From Diatrype stigma (taxonomy: Eukaryota; Ascomycota; Sordariomycetes; Xylariales; Diatrypaceae), in contig JAKJXP020000125.1 of the NCBI GenBank assembly GCA_022225965.2, positions 1 through 64,000 of the forward strand: a DNA stretch of 64,000 bases, in the 5' to 3' direction. A model generated the notes under the pieces. It was given only the letters and a program-made list of their open reading frames with translations, had not been told where the DNA came from and made no database searches. Below, one piece after another: positions 23,953-35,604 of the stretch; position 1 is the stretch's first letter; every line of letters starts with the position of its first letter. The translations under genes and the position numbers were made by a program.

Positions 23953-25484
23953 GGCGATGACGGGTGAATGATGGAAAATCGTGGGACTTTCTTGGAAACG
24001 ATATTTATCAAATACAGATATACTACTCGTCAAGAGACGTAAAGACGGCAATTTGACCTAGGATGTATTTGGGTGGTATTTGAAGTAATGGCGAGTAATG
24101 GTTGATGAATGACTCGTTAATAGAGGATATCCCGTGTATCTCGTGGTCGGATGCCATGATTCCGGTTGCCTGTTTATATATAATATACATTTATCTCTTA
24201 TTTTTCGACGGAACCCTCTAGCATGCGGAGATGTCGTCACAATGTCGCTTTCTCCAGCATTCTCCAGCAGCGCTTCCATGGTGTGGACTCACGGAATTCT
24301 CTCTTAGCCCGAAATCTTCATCCGTGCCCACTAACTTGCTGTTTCTGTCGAGCGGGGTGGCAGAGAAAGTGGACCAAGGAGAGAGAATGAGGTTACTGCT
24401 CAAATGGACTTAAGCAAGACCGAAAGCTGTCGGGCGATATATCGGCTGTATATACTCGCACGTGACTCCTTCGTCCCTGATGCCGCCAGACAACCCGATT
24501 GTGAAGCTTCGGCTTTATGTTTTGCGTCGACCTCCAAACCCGATCGTTTTCGGAGCTTACAAGACATGGAGGGGTTATTAGGCGCCTGATGGGCCAGCAG
24601 CGGGGGGCTAGAGGGGCTGACAGGGGCCCGTTTAGTGGAGTCTCTGGAGCCCCTGAGCTGAAAGCCGGTTTTACCTGAATTCTGTCCAGGTACTTGTATG
24701 TCGGATATCTAGCACAATGCCGTCATGCCCCGAGACCCTTCAACTCAACCTCCAGCCGGACTCAAGACGACAAGATCACACATATAATGAGCCAACGGGC
24801 CGGAATAAGAACCGTTGCCTGGGATGCCATCGGTGCATATCCCGTAATATCTGTTCGACGCCGCGTATTCGTCTGCTGCTTATGTCCGCCCGGTCGCCAG
24901 TTCCTACGTACATGGCGCAGAATTACTCGGATCCTTATGTTGACTTGACAGAGATTATGTCATACGCAGGAGTAACGGACGTATCAACTTACCTAATGTT
25001 AGTACGACCTCATGCCCTTGCTTTACGCCAATAGGCCCTCGCGACCGGACTTAACTGCCAGACGAAGACTCCTACAAGCAGGTATGATATGTGAGGCTGA
25101 GGAGACCACGTTCAAGTCGCACATGCAGGCAAGTCAGCCCGAGTTAATTACCATGGAGCTGGTTTTGTATAAGTATCAGGTATAAGTATCAGGGCAGGTA
25201 TGGCCATGTTCCAAATGCACTCAGCATCCCGATCACTCATCTGGCCATTCTACCTCCATACCCATACTCTTCTTAGTTACAACAAGCAACATTCCTAAGC
25301 AGAGACAACGCATACCCTGTCACCTGTATTCAGGGTCCTCTACTACTCAGGCATTTATTGTTGCTTAATTTCAAACTTCACTTTCTGCTCTTCGCCCCTT
25401 TTCCTCTCCTCTCCTCTAGTCTATAGTCTATCTTCAAGATCCCGACCGCCCTACTCTACCACGCTACAATCTATAAACGCCATC
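23953..25484. other. Divergent promoter region between ADH and SDR
   Basis: A 1.5-kb interval separates two oxidoreductase genes transcribed outward. The SDR side ends in a pyrimidine-rich stretch (about 25378-25440, TCCTCTCCTCTCCTCTAG type) immediately before the leader. Such CT-rich tracts are common upstream of well-expressed fungal genes. No open frame here is convincing. Confidence 0.5.
24173..24180 (-). promoter_or_regulatory. Candidate TATA box of the ADH gene
   Basis: Read on the minus strand this is TATATAAA, about 220 bp upstream of the ADH start codon. The position and orientation fit a core promoter, but there is no transcript evidence. Confidence 0.4.
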
Positions 25485-26231
25485 ATGTCTCTCCAAGGAA
25501 AGGTTATCCTGATCACCGGCGGATCCAAGGGCATCGGCCGGGCCATCGCCCTCCGGGTCGCCCAGTCGGGCGCCAGCGTCGTGGTCAACTACGCGTCGGA
25601 CAGCAAGGCTGCAGACGAGGTAGTGTCGCAGATCGGCGCCGACCGGGCGCTGGCCGTACAGGCTGATGCGTCGACGGTCACGGGTGCCGAGGCGCTCGTC
25701 GACGCGACCGTGAAGCGGTTCAGCAAGATCGACGTGGTAATCCCGAATGCGGGCCTGATGCCGATGGCGGACCTCGAGCACACGACCGAGGCCGCCTTCG
25801 ACCGCGTCTACGCCATCAACGTCAAGGGCCCCTACTTCCTCGCCCAGAAGGCCGTGCCGCACATGCCGACCACCGGCGGGGGCCGCATCATCTTTGTCTC
25901 CACGGGCATCGCCCACAACAGCGCCGTGCCCCCGCCCTACCTCCTGTACGCGTCCACCAAGGGCGCCGTCGAGCAGATGACCCGCGTCATGGCCAAGGAT
26001 CTAGGAAGGAAGGGCATCACCGTCAACTGCGTGGCCCCCGGGCCGACTGCGACGGAGCTCTTCTTCGAGGGCAAGAGCGAGGCTATGATCAAGGGCATCG
26101 CGTCCCAGAGCCCCTTCAACCGCCTAGGCGACCCGACCGACATCGCCGAGCTGGCCGCCTTCGTCGCTGGTCCCGAGAGCCGGTGGGTATCTGGGCAGGT
26201 CATCGGGGCCAATGGTGCCGCGTTTGTATAA
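25485..26231 (+). CDS. Classical short-chain dehydrogenase/reductase
   Basis: Intronless, 248 aa, a normal length for a classical SDR. The cofactor motif TGGSKGIG is at 11-18, the NAG motif at 88-90, the catalytic Asn in INVKG at 111, the catalytic Ser in the VST-GIAH region (about 139), and Y155-K159 in YASTK. The PG motif after the active site (APGPTATEL) and the C-terminal SGQVIGANGA are standard. It most resembles the 3-oxoacyl-ACP-reductase/versicolorin-reductase-like group, but the substrate cannot be assigned. The start ATG lies in a CATCATG context after a CT-rich leader. It is divergent from the ADH and could act with it and the P450 in one oxidation-reduction route (inference). Confidence 0.95.
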   Translation: MSLQGKVILITGGSKGIGRAIALRVAQSGASVVVNYASDSKAADEVVSQIGADRALAVQADASTVTGAEALVDATVKRFSKIDVVIPNAGLMPMADLEHTTEAAFDRVYAINVKGPYFLAQKAVPHMPTTGGGRIIFVSTGIAHNSAVPPPYLLYASTKGAVEQMTRVMAKDLGRKGITVNCVAPGPTATELFFEGKSEAMIKGIASQSPFNRLGDPTDIAELAAFVAGPESRWVSGQVIGANGAAFV

Positions 26232-27336
26232 GGATCCATGGATGCCAAAGGCTTACTCCGTACGGCAGCCAAAAAATGAAGATATAGAGAACATGACATT
26301 ATGAATAATTGACCAAGTTAAGCTGAATGCACCTCTTTTGTGAAATGTGACTTTGTGATGTTACGTCCAAGGCCAAATGCTCAATACTCCAAAGATCGTC
26401 TATTCTCGAGATCGTTTGAATCACTACCTATACATGCACTAAAAGCGAGATGCTTAGAATCCAATATTGTACATTGGAACACGCATTCCTCTTTGGGATG
26501 ACATGTTGCAGCGTCCGTAGAAACCCGGCCATCGCGAGAAGATACCTGTAGGAAAGGCTCGGTTATGAAAAGCAGAAAGTAGCCAAGGCAGCCGCCCAAG
26601 GCTAGTCGGACCGAACGAGGGCGAGAAGGAAGTTGAATAGGGACTCAAGACTGGGTTACCTTCTTCACCTAGCAATGCAATCTCAATTAATATATCTTAT
26701 AGATTCATTGCTGCATATCGAAAGCAACATGACCCCCTTCGCGAAAGAAATCGGGAGCCTCGATGTCGCAATGAGATTGAGAACCCCGCAACCCCCCTTA
26801 TTCCCCCGCGAGAATCCCGGGTCAAAGTGGTCCAAGGGGGATATAGCCGGCGGTAACTTGCATAAATGCTACGCAACGTGCAGTTTTCCCGTGAAGCGGC
26901 CATGTAAAGGCTGCTTTTACACCCCACCTACGCGAGAAACCGACGATCTCTTCGCGATACGGAGCGGACGCGATCAAGCGATGCAGGATGGGCTGCCAAC
27001 TGGGCGTATACTTATTAAATGACCTATCGCTTGATCGAATCGCGTGCGTGCATGCATGTTCCAGGTATATGAGTGGATGAGATATAGGCAAAGATCAGCG
27101 ACATGGAGGCGCATATACGGAAAGGCATGGATATACATTGGCAGGATGATACTCACTATGATTATATAAAAGAGGTAGGAATAGCAGATAAGAAGGTGCT
27201 GTTTGTACATTATTCCATCAGCGAAAAAGAGAGATAAATTTATCGTTCGATCGATTATTATTATCTCTCTAACTGGACCCTACGAACCTAAACAAGTCTT
27301 TGAGAAAGATAAAAAGGAAGAAGGGGAAAGGAAAGA
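26232..27336. other. Intergenic, promoter of the LPMO gene
   Basis: About 1.1 kb between two plus-strand genes. No supported gene. The right end contains a candidate TATA element and an A/G-rich leader (about 27300-27336) before the LPMO start. Confidence 0.5.
27163..27170 (+). promoter_or_regulatory. Candidate TATA box of the LPMO gene
   Basis: TATATAAA, about 170 bp upstream of the LPMO start codon and on the same strand. It is assigned by position only. Confidence 0.4.
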
Positions 27337-28250
27337 ATGCGTTTCCCACCAACCGCCCTCGCGCTCCTGTGCGCGGCCCCCGCCGCCGTCCTGGCGCACT
27401 GGAACTACAACCAGCTGATCGTGGACGGCGCGATCGCCGGGGCGCCGTGGGAGTACATCCGGCGGACGAACAACAGCAACGCGCCGCTGACGGCGGTCGA
27501 CAGCGCCGACATGCGGTGCAACAGCGGGGCGGCCTCGGGCGCCGCGCTCAACACGTCGACCCTGACCGTCGCGGCCGGGGCCGAGGTCGGCTTCGGCATC
27601 GTCGAGACCTTCGGCCACCCGGGCCCGCAGCTGGCGTACCTGTCGCGCGTGCCCGATGGTGATGGGCTGACGGCGGCTACGTACGACGGCAGTGGTGATT
27701 GGGTCAAGCTGTACGCCGCGACTACGCTGGCCAACTCGTCGTGGGAGGAGCCCGAGGGCTTGGTCTGGGCCATCCGCCGCAAACATAGCTTTCTGTTCCG
27801 GTTGCCGGTTGAGACGCCGCCGGGAGAGTACCTGCTCCGGGCTGAGGGGATCGCGCTGCACGCGGCGCATAAGCTGGGTCGTTAGTGTCTCCTCTCTTCT
27901 TTCTCTTCTCTTTTCTTTTCTTTTCTTTTGTTTTTTTCTCTCCCTTTTTTTTTTCTTCATCCTCCATTTGTGATCATGATATTGACGTAGGTATGGCTGG
28001 GCTTGCAGAAGCCCAATTCTACGTCTCGTGCGCGCAGCTCCGTGTCACGGGAAACGGCACCGGGACGCCGGGCCCGCTGGTGAAAATCCCCGGGGTGTAC
28101 ACCCCGACGACGCCGGGGGTGCTGATTCCGGACTTCTGGACGTTCATCCGGAACTACACGGTGCCGGGGCCGGAGATGTGGCCGCCGGGGACGAAAGAGA
28201 CCCACGTTATCAAGACGTTCCCTCCCTTGGAAGAGGGCGAGGATGATTGA
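27337..28250 (+). CDS. Secreted AA9 lytic polysaccharide monooxygenase
   Basis: Exons 27337-27877 and 28009-28250 give 260 aa. The 131-bp intron runs from GTCGTT to TTGCAG with an upstream TTGAC branch-like site. An alternative acceptor 27 bp earlier, GACGTAG, is also in frame and would insert nine residues. Residues 1-20 are a signal peptide ending in AVLA, so His21 becomes the mature N-terminal histidine of the copper brace. The second copper His is in FGHPGPQLAY. The AA9 C-terminal signature AQFYVSCAQLRV supplies the axial Tyr. AA9 enzymes cleave cellulose or other beta-glucans oxidatively outside the cell. No cellulose-binding module or GPI signal is present. The pyrimidine-rich intron and high exon GC are notable. 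Plant-biomass degradation is the likely role. Confidence 0.94.
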
Positions 28251-28549
28251 TGGATGGGTTGGGATGTTGGACTAGAGCTTCTTTCTGCCTACGCAATGTT
28301 AGATAGTCATGGCCGGAGAGTCAAGTGCAGAAGACAAAGATGCGATCCGAGTACGTCCTGGCTAGATGGTCAATGGGAGCGGATTCACGGGGCGTTCTGA
28401 GACTAGCTAATACTCAAACTGTGGATGGTAAGAGAACGATCCATACTCAATCAAAAATAACATGGCAGTTGAGAGCGTAAAATGAACCTTATATGTATCT
28501 ACACTCTTCTAGGGAATTATTCTACAGTGGAGTAACAGCCGGTTGTCTT

Positions 28550-28823
28550 TCATATCCTGCTGATAGCCCGCAACCCCTTGGAAAGGATTCTGGTATTCTC
28601 AAGCCCCGATGATTTCCTTTGCCGTGATATATAGTTTAGTAAATCAACGTTCCCTACTGTCCTTCGGTTCCGTCGCTTACGAGATATGGCAAAGGTTCCT
28701 AGACCCAGCAGAAGCAGAGCGGACCCGGCGCCAACACCTACGCGCCAGCCTGTGCATCTTTTGAACAATTCGTTGATTGGCACCGGACACTTTTGATATC
28801 GACACCAGACATTAACCGCATTT
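28550..28823 (-). pseudogene. Relic of a membrane-protein gene
   Basis: A minus-strand frame without a clear ATG reads through the left arm of the inverted repeat (RYQKCPVPINELF) into CTGWRVGVGAGSALLLLGLG. This is a Gly/Leu-rich transmembrane segment followed by a basic stop-transfer run (ISRKRRNRR). It ends after about 90 codons. The TGWRxG-then-helix start is reminiscent of the first helix of the fungal DUF6536 membrane-protein family, but that comes from memory and is weak. There is no start codon and no continuation, so I call it a fragment. Confidence 0.3.
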
Positions 28824-28999
28824 GGTAGTTGTGCTATATAATTATATTATATAAGGTATTAGTGGTTCCTTAGTGTGTTATCAAGTGTGCTTAGGAACGA
28901 AATACTTAGGCGGTAAATAGGTAATGGTAATGTAGAGGGGCGTTCAAATGCGGTTAATGTCCGGTGTCGATATCAGAAGTATCCGGTGCCAATAAACGA
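28770..28999. repeat. Inverted repeat with 54-bp arms
   Basis: The left arm is 28770-28823 and the right arm 28946-28999. The arms are complementary apart from four substitutions, and the spacer is 122 bp and AT-rich. The arms end in TTGGCACCGGACAC-type sequence. I see no clear target-site duplication. It may be a MITE, or an inverted duplication of a coding fragment, since both arms translate to a NVxCRYQKxPVPIN-like peptide in the same relative frame. Confidence 0.7.
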
Positions 29000-29088
29000 C
29001 CTCGGAATTGGTTACTTTCCGCCTTTCTTTCCACCGAATTTGGTCCCTCCCCTTTTTCGATCACCACATCCTAGATATCTATCCCACC

Positions 29089-31473
29089 ATGACAGATCAA
29101 CCTCCGTTATCAGGCATCATCCAGGCACATCCCATTGGGAAAGGCCTTGATGCCTTCCGCGCATCGTTCCAGTCGATATGCGAAGACCGTGGTATCCCTT
29201 ACGCGATAGACGCGCTTAGCCAACTTGATAAGGAGGGTGAGACTGACATCAGGGATCATTTCGCTTCGCTACCCTTATTTTCTGATAACTATTAATACAC
29301 AGAAATCCAAAACGTCGCTCTCGGTCTTCTGGTCGCTCTCCAAAGTCTTCCCATCATTAGTGATCTGCGACAAAGGACAAGCCATGGCGTCGCGCTGCGT
29401 ACCAGACTTCTTAAGCTTATCTCTGCCGTCACCTCTGATGACTTTGACCTTGATCGCATCAAGCCTCTCCTGAAAGCAGCCCTCGCTGACGACCTGAACG
29501 ATACACTGATCTGGGATCATGTTTACAAAGCCCTTATCGAATCTACCCCGCCTCCCCGGCCTATCGCATCTTCCCTCCAACAGACGCCCTCATCTCGGAA
29601 TATGGGTAGTATCATGAGCTCCTCGGAATATCGCAAATCTACGGATAGCGTGCTTAAGGATGATCTCGGCACTATGTATGTCGACGTCCCACATTTTCAC
29701 GAAACGATTCTTGGTGGTATTCAAGGACTAGGGGAAGCAGCTCAGGCTATTTTCGGCCAGTGCTGCGAAGAACCAGATCCGCTCTTCCATGAAGGGTGGA
29801 CTGGATGGCCGCCAATTGCTGAGGAGAATGCTGTCGCAACCTGGCTTGCCGACTTGACGCAGCAGGTCGCCCAGCGGGCGCTAGCCCATAGACCAACACC
29901 CCAACGACGGCTAGTGGCAGAGCCAAACAAGCCACTCGTGGGCTCAACAGCGAAGCGCAAGCTGGATGTTGGCCTTGTGACCTGTCCCGAGGCCATAACA
30001 CACTGGTCTCAGATTCTTATACCTGGGGAGCTAAAACGCAACTCGAACCAGGACAGCCCAAAGCTAGCATGGGGCGACATCGGAAGATACGTAAGGGAAG
30101 TGCTTAGTAACCAAGGTACGCGGCGCTTCGTGTTGGCTTTTACCCTCTGCGGGCCTCTCATGCGTGTGTGGGAATTCGACCGCCTTGGCCCCATCGCATC
30201 GTCGCGGTTCAACGTCAACCAAGACGGCCTCCGACTTGTGTCTACAATTCTCGGCTTCATATGGGCGAACGAGGAAGAGCTCGGGTTCGACCCCACTATC
30301 GTTACATTAGGTGATCAGCAATATATGGAGATTCGACGCAACGGCACATCAGAGCGCCTTGTTATCGATGAAGTCATGAGACGGGCGGCTTGTATCGGAG
30401 GACGGGCAACCACGTGTTGGAAGGCCCACCCAGAAGGAAACCCATCCACCACGCTCGTAATCAAAGATTCGTGGCAGTACCCCGAGCGCGACGAAGAGGG
30501 TGACCTCTTCCGCGAGGTAACTGGCAATGGCGTACAGCACGTAGCCAGGTATTATCACCACGAAACAATCCATCTAGAAGATGGGAGGGTGGACGACGTC
30601 CAAGGAGGCATACGGAAGGGCTTAGATATCAGGAAAGCCTCCAACTACCGCCAGCAGCATTCGGATCTACCAGAGGGGTTGGATCCCCTTAGCATTTCGC
30701 AGAACAATAGCATCACCGGCCAGAAAAGATCTTCCAGTCAGACTGGCTCTGCGCTGCCCCTCGCCAAACGATCGCGTTCGGTATCGCCAATAAAGCCTGT
30801 CAGTGGTCCTGCGCCCTCAAATCGGGTACACCGCCGTATCATCCTTCGCGATTATGGAAAGTCGATATACGAAGCAAGTTCCCCAGCCGCTTTGCTTGCT
30901 GCGCTGGGAGCATGCATTCAGGGCCATGAATCGCTATATAGGGCCCACTTCCTTCATAGGGATATTTCAATCAATAACCTTATAATCACTAAGGATGAAA
31001 AGAGCCCACTTTATCCTGCCTTCCTAATCGATCTTGATCTTGCCGTTAGAATCGGTCGAGAAAAGTCGTCAGGTGCCCGGGGAAAAACTGGCACAAGGGC
31101 TTTTATGGCAATCGGCATACTTCTTGATGAGCAGCATTCCTTTATGCACGACCTCGAGTCATTCTTCTGGGTACTTTTCTGGATATGCATCCATTATGAC
31201 GGGCCAGGGAAGGATATTGGGAATACCGGGTTTGAGAACTGGAATTACGAGCATGATGAACGGCTAGCTCATTTCAAAAAGGGCATAATTTCCGACGAAG
31301 TGGACTTTCTAAAGATAGCAAAGGAGAACTTTACTCCGTACTACCAATCGTTGGTCCTTTGGGTTAACCGATTACGGAGAGTTGTGTTTCCGAATGGTGA
31401 GAGGTGGAAAAAGGAAGATGATGTGCTATATTCTCGCATGAGGGAAATCTTATACGAGGCTCAGGATTTATAA
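29089..31473 (+). CDS. FunK1-type fungal protein kinase
   Basis: Exons 29089-29236 and 29303-31473 give 772 aa. The 66-bp intron (donor GTGAGA, acceptor ACACAG) joins LDKE to EIQNVALG in frame. The start is the ATG of MTDQPPLSG. The kinase domain is of the FunK1 type, split by a long Ser/Lys-rich insert. It contains a VAIK-like TTLVIKDSW (Lys about 437), the catalytic loop HRDISINN with D603, and LIDLDLA (D626) in place of DFG. Conserved FunK1 stretches include SRFNVNQDGL upstream and SFFWVLFWICIHYDG near the end. FunK1 kinases are expanded and lineage-specific in mushrooms and some ascomycetes; their substrates are unknown. All catalytic residues appear present, so it may be active. Confidence 0.92.
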
Positions 31474-33809
31474 ATACTTACGAATAAATAAAAATCTTAT
31501 AAACAAAAGCTATTACGTTTATTATTAAAGGGCTCTTAGTTATATTATGAATAAGGCAAACGAGTGTATTTCGATGGCTTGATGAGCTGCCCCTAACCGT
31601 CATCCTTATAATATAGAAAAACCCACCATGTCCGAGGCCGGTCCATTTTGACCCCGTATCAGTACCATACCCCCTCAGCCCTTTAGTGACTATCTTGGCC
31701 CATAACTTGACAAAACTCGACGAGCCAATTGTCCTTTTGATACCGAACTCCAAAAACCCTCCAGAGAACCCCCTTTCCACCAAATACGGAACACCAATGC
31801 TGACAGGCCAAGCACGCCCGGAAGTCGAATTTAGTCGCAGTGCTCTCTCAGTATGTGTAAGGCGGCAACTTTAATAAGCCAGGGTTCCGAGCTTCGCGCG
31901 TTGGATCGGCTCTTAGTTGGTTCTCGACTGGCTCCCTGATTCTGTAGGGCGTCGTGTGCCCAGGCAGTATGGGCAATGCTTCTTTAACATGGTTCCCACG
32001 GTGTAATCACCTTCGGGTGTCACTTTTGTCGCGTCTTTCTGTTAGCTACTCGGTCCATGACGCGCGTAGGTGTAATCCTGTTCATCCGAGGCTCTAGTCG
32101 GATGTATCTCACGCGCTGCCCTAATGCCAAATCAAAGGAGAGGTTATCATACCCGGATATCTAGGTCATGTATAATACTGAGCTCTCAGTATGACCTAGA
32201 GATAGGAGTCCAGGCTAGACATGGGAAATACAAGTTAACAGTAAAGAGTATTAAACAGCAAACAGCCAAGTAGGTATTAGACAATCTTGGGTATGTCAGA
32301 CTGTTACTCACTCTCATGAATGTCGTGTGGGCGTTCGTAGTGCGCCCGCCATTTATTGCAGTATAGTACCTCGTACGCCGTGATGCCTTCGACGACTTCA
32401 TGTCCACAAAGCCAGAAGACACGCTTTGCCCAACACATAGTGACTGCGGTATAAGCGGAGACGCCAACCAATCTAGAGACGTTTCTCAAGTGTCAAATGT
32501 TGAAAGGTTTTCGAGTTGGTGTAGGGGTCTCTGAATGCTTTTTGGGGGATTCCATAAGGAAGAAGGGAACCTCCATTGGGAGATTCGCTCGTTTATGTAG
32601 TTTCTGCAGTTTGCTGTCGGTGATAGCATAGGTGACACGCTTCGTCGTACGATGACGATAGTCTTATCATTTTGAGTGAATCACAGAGCCCTGGATGAAT
32701 CACAAAGGTTGATATAGCAGAGAAGATGGGATCGAAACTAGGTGGTTTCCTATGAATGGACAAGACCTGCCCTAGACTACCTGGGGAGAAAGCTCCTCCA
32801 TTGCCTCCTTCCATACCCATTGGGTGGTCCTTGGAATGTGTAAATGGTGTCACTTAGGGTTATCATCATGGGACAGTGTAGTAAAGGGCATATATGGGTG
32901 CACTTACACCCCGATGCCTATGAGTGTGTCAGGGGCCTATGTAAGATAGCACTATAGTAGCGGCGACCCACCAGCGACCCTATATATAGAAGGCTTCGCC
33001 CTCTTAGTTCTTAGGAAGGGGCAGGATTTATTGCTCTTTTAGATTCTACCTATACTACAGTATCTACCTTCTGCCTTTCACTCTGTGTCGACAAATCCCC
33101 TGCCAGAATGGAAGGTCCTATGGCTATATAAAGAACCTCGAGCATGAAGTTAAGATCCGACATTGAACCCGGAGCTGGACCGTCCCATTTAGACATGAAG
33201 CCGTAATTGGGCGGTCGGGCCTCCTTCAATGGAAAGATCCCAAGTCTCATTGGTTTGGCGACCGCCTGAGACGCGACAGGAAGCTTCACCGGGGACATAG
33301 ATCAGGGCGCAACCCAGGGAGGACATCATCACCACTCCTGGTGTTCATTGGAAGATACTTGCAACAGTATTGGCTACATAAACTAATTGCTATCATCTAA
33401 GTAAGTAGTTAGCGCATGTAAGTTATACCTTTCCCATGGTTGACGACCTTAACTCCTATTTCCGACTAGCCCCTCCCCCTTTTACGAAGATCGCATATCC
33501 ATTTACTACTGCCTAACACAGCCACCGCCTGTAGCCACACACGGTGCCAGGGTCACAGCATTATTTACTGTCCCAATTCCCAACGGGATCGACATGGCAA
33601 CTGACATGGCAACTGAGATATTCTATTTCAGTACAGTATCCGAACGTCATTAGGATCGAATGGCTAGCGGGACCATATAAATGCTGGATGGCCCCCCCCT
33701 TAACGATGTGCTCTATCAATCTGTCCTCCCACAACATCATCACAGACACAACTACTCCTGTGCGCATACTTTCAACACAAAAACAGTCTATCTATAGCTG
33801 GTGCTCAGC
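31474..33809. other. Intergenic 2.3 kb, no supported gene
   Basis: The first 100 bases are AT-rich and probably the kinase 3' UTR. Open frames of 60-90 codons exist on the minus strand (for example 33050-33298, beginning MSPVKLPVAS with a true ATG), but none has a recognisable domain or codon pattern. Confidence 0.45.
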
Positions 33810-34422
33810 ATGGCGATTATCCCCGTGTGTTGCACAGCAGAAGTACCCAGCGAAGTGCGTGCTATGCCCTTGTTCTGACAAGACGTCCCTATCCGGAAAA
33901 CTTGTGCACACATGTTAACCAAATCTCTAGACCATCACAAAGTTGCTGGATGAGGCCTACCAAGGAACCTCACGTCTAGTACCCAATAACTGCTCACGCA
34001 CCCTTGCGCTCATCACCACTGTGGAGGAGGATGGAACTGCCGTGATCCCCAGCACGGCGTCCGAACCCCCCGTTCAGCATTTCGTATCGCCTTTTCTGGG
34101 GAAATCTGCCGATGAAGTAGCGCATCGTCTCCCAAGAGATACTTGGCACTTCGCGATACTGGACCAGAGCTCCGTCGACGACCACACCGCGCTACTCATC
34201 CAGCGCGATCTCAACAATGCCGCTCGACCAGTCCAAACCGTCCGCGCCGCATTCGACCAGGTGGAACTCATGCTTGTGAACTTGGATATAGGTAACATGG
34301 GGTTGGCAGAATACCAGCAAGCCGCTGATGCAGCTGGTGGTGTCTACCGTGCCGCTCCATCCCCACGTAGGCCACCTAGGACCGGCCAGCCTGCCCCTAG
34401 GAAGAGATTGGGACTCGACTAA
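33810..34422 (+). CDS. Hypothetical protein, 178 aa
   Basis: Exons 33810-33854 and 33931-34422. The 76-bp intron has a GTGCGT donor, a GTTAAC branch site and a TCTCTAG acceptor, and the join is phase 0 (VPSE/TITKLLDEA). The protein is soluble: an N-terminal MAIIPVCCTAEVPSE, a central region with FAILDQSSVDDHTALLIQRD and VRAAFDQVELMLVNLDIGNMG, and a basic Pro/Arg-rich tail (PSPRRPPRTGQPAPRKRLGLD). The alternating hydrophobic strands and the DDxxLLI run suggest a small alpha/beta fold, perhaps related to fungal DUF6924 proteins, but I cannot confirm this. No signal peptide or membrane helix. The model rests on splice signals and uninterrupted frame. Confidence 0.6.
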
Positions 34423-35604
34423 GAGGCTATGGAGGAAATCAAGGAATTATATCGCACTGGCGTGAGAACTAGCGGCTAGCTTGGAGCCCGCTCCCCGGAG
34501 TAACGCTATGGGATTGGTGGGTGAGAGCGATGTTCCATTTACTGCTGGATTATGAGGAACTGCGTAGGAGGGAAGTAGACCAGAATTTATACAAAGATGA
34601 GGTTCAGAAGGATAGCTCCAGATTGGACTGGTCATCGCGAAGAGGTAGAACTTCGTCGTGTCTTCAATGGTGCTATTCCTTTCTCCTGTCGCTTCTAATG
34701 ACCTTCCTCGACCGGGTACTCAACACCTACTATTGTTAGCTTGCAGTCGATGTTATGTACACCACTCCCCCTTCCAATGATTGCCGAACCATAATACCGA
34801 CTCCCTTGCCATAATTCATGATCGTCACGTGTTTGAAGGTCAAGATAGCCGAAAATGACCTCCGGACCATTATCAAGGGGTATTTCATCACTATGCGATG
34901 GTCATGGCGAATCTTTGTGTGGGCCCTAAGGAGAGCGGCGACCCGGATGGCGCAGCGTTTCATCGTAATAAAGGCGATATGAATGGCCGCTGGCCCCTCA
35001 AACACGTATACAGTTGAATACACTGGGATGTGGAGGAATGCAAGTAACTGCACTCCGTATGAATTGATATTTACTAACTGACCATGGAAACCTATTATGC
35101 ATATAGTTATCCAAAAACAAATAAAGATATACGAACACACTCAATGGACGGCCGGACGACCATGTGACGATAACTCGGTCCCCGAACCAATCCTCCAGAA
35201 TTTTCTAAATTTGATGACGCTAGCTTCGGGTATTCTTCAAGTGCAGGAAGAGCACTAACGAAACAATGCAGGCTTTCATAGTTTTCTTTTAGAAGAGTTT
35301 CAAACGAAAAAGGGAAAATGTGGAACGAGGGAGGATAGCAAGAAAAACAGAAAAGGGGGCAATGGTGATGTAGTGGAACAAGACCGTCCATTACACTACC
35401 GCCCCTAGGTACATTCGACAGGTGAGTTGTCATGTGAGCAATCGATGACAAACCCTATTATTGATTCAAAGCCGGGCTACAGTTCAGATGAACTAAGTAA
35501 CCGCCGGCATTTGATTCCAGAGGTCTTTCTCTATCCTCAGATAAGACAGACCAGATTTTACTCTGGTCAGACGGCAATTAGATAGAGTACCTATCCGTCC
35601 AAGT
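34423..35604. other. Intergenic, no supported gene
   Basis: About 1.2 kb between convergent genes. A fragment of coding-like translation (REEVELRRVFNGAIPF) near 34640-34690 is interrupted by stops. Nothing else is recognisable. Confidence 0.45.

Noticed and set aside
28550..28783. Resemblance of the relic to the transmembrane region of plant wall-associated kinases
   Set aside because: Similarity is limited to a Leu/Gly helix and a basic run, which arise by chance; there is no kinase domain.
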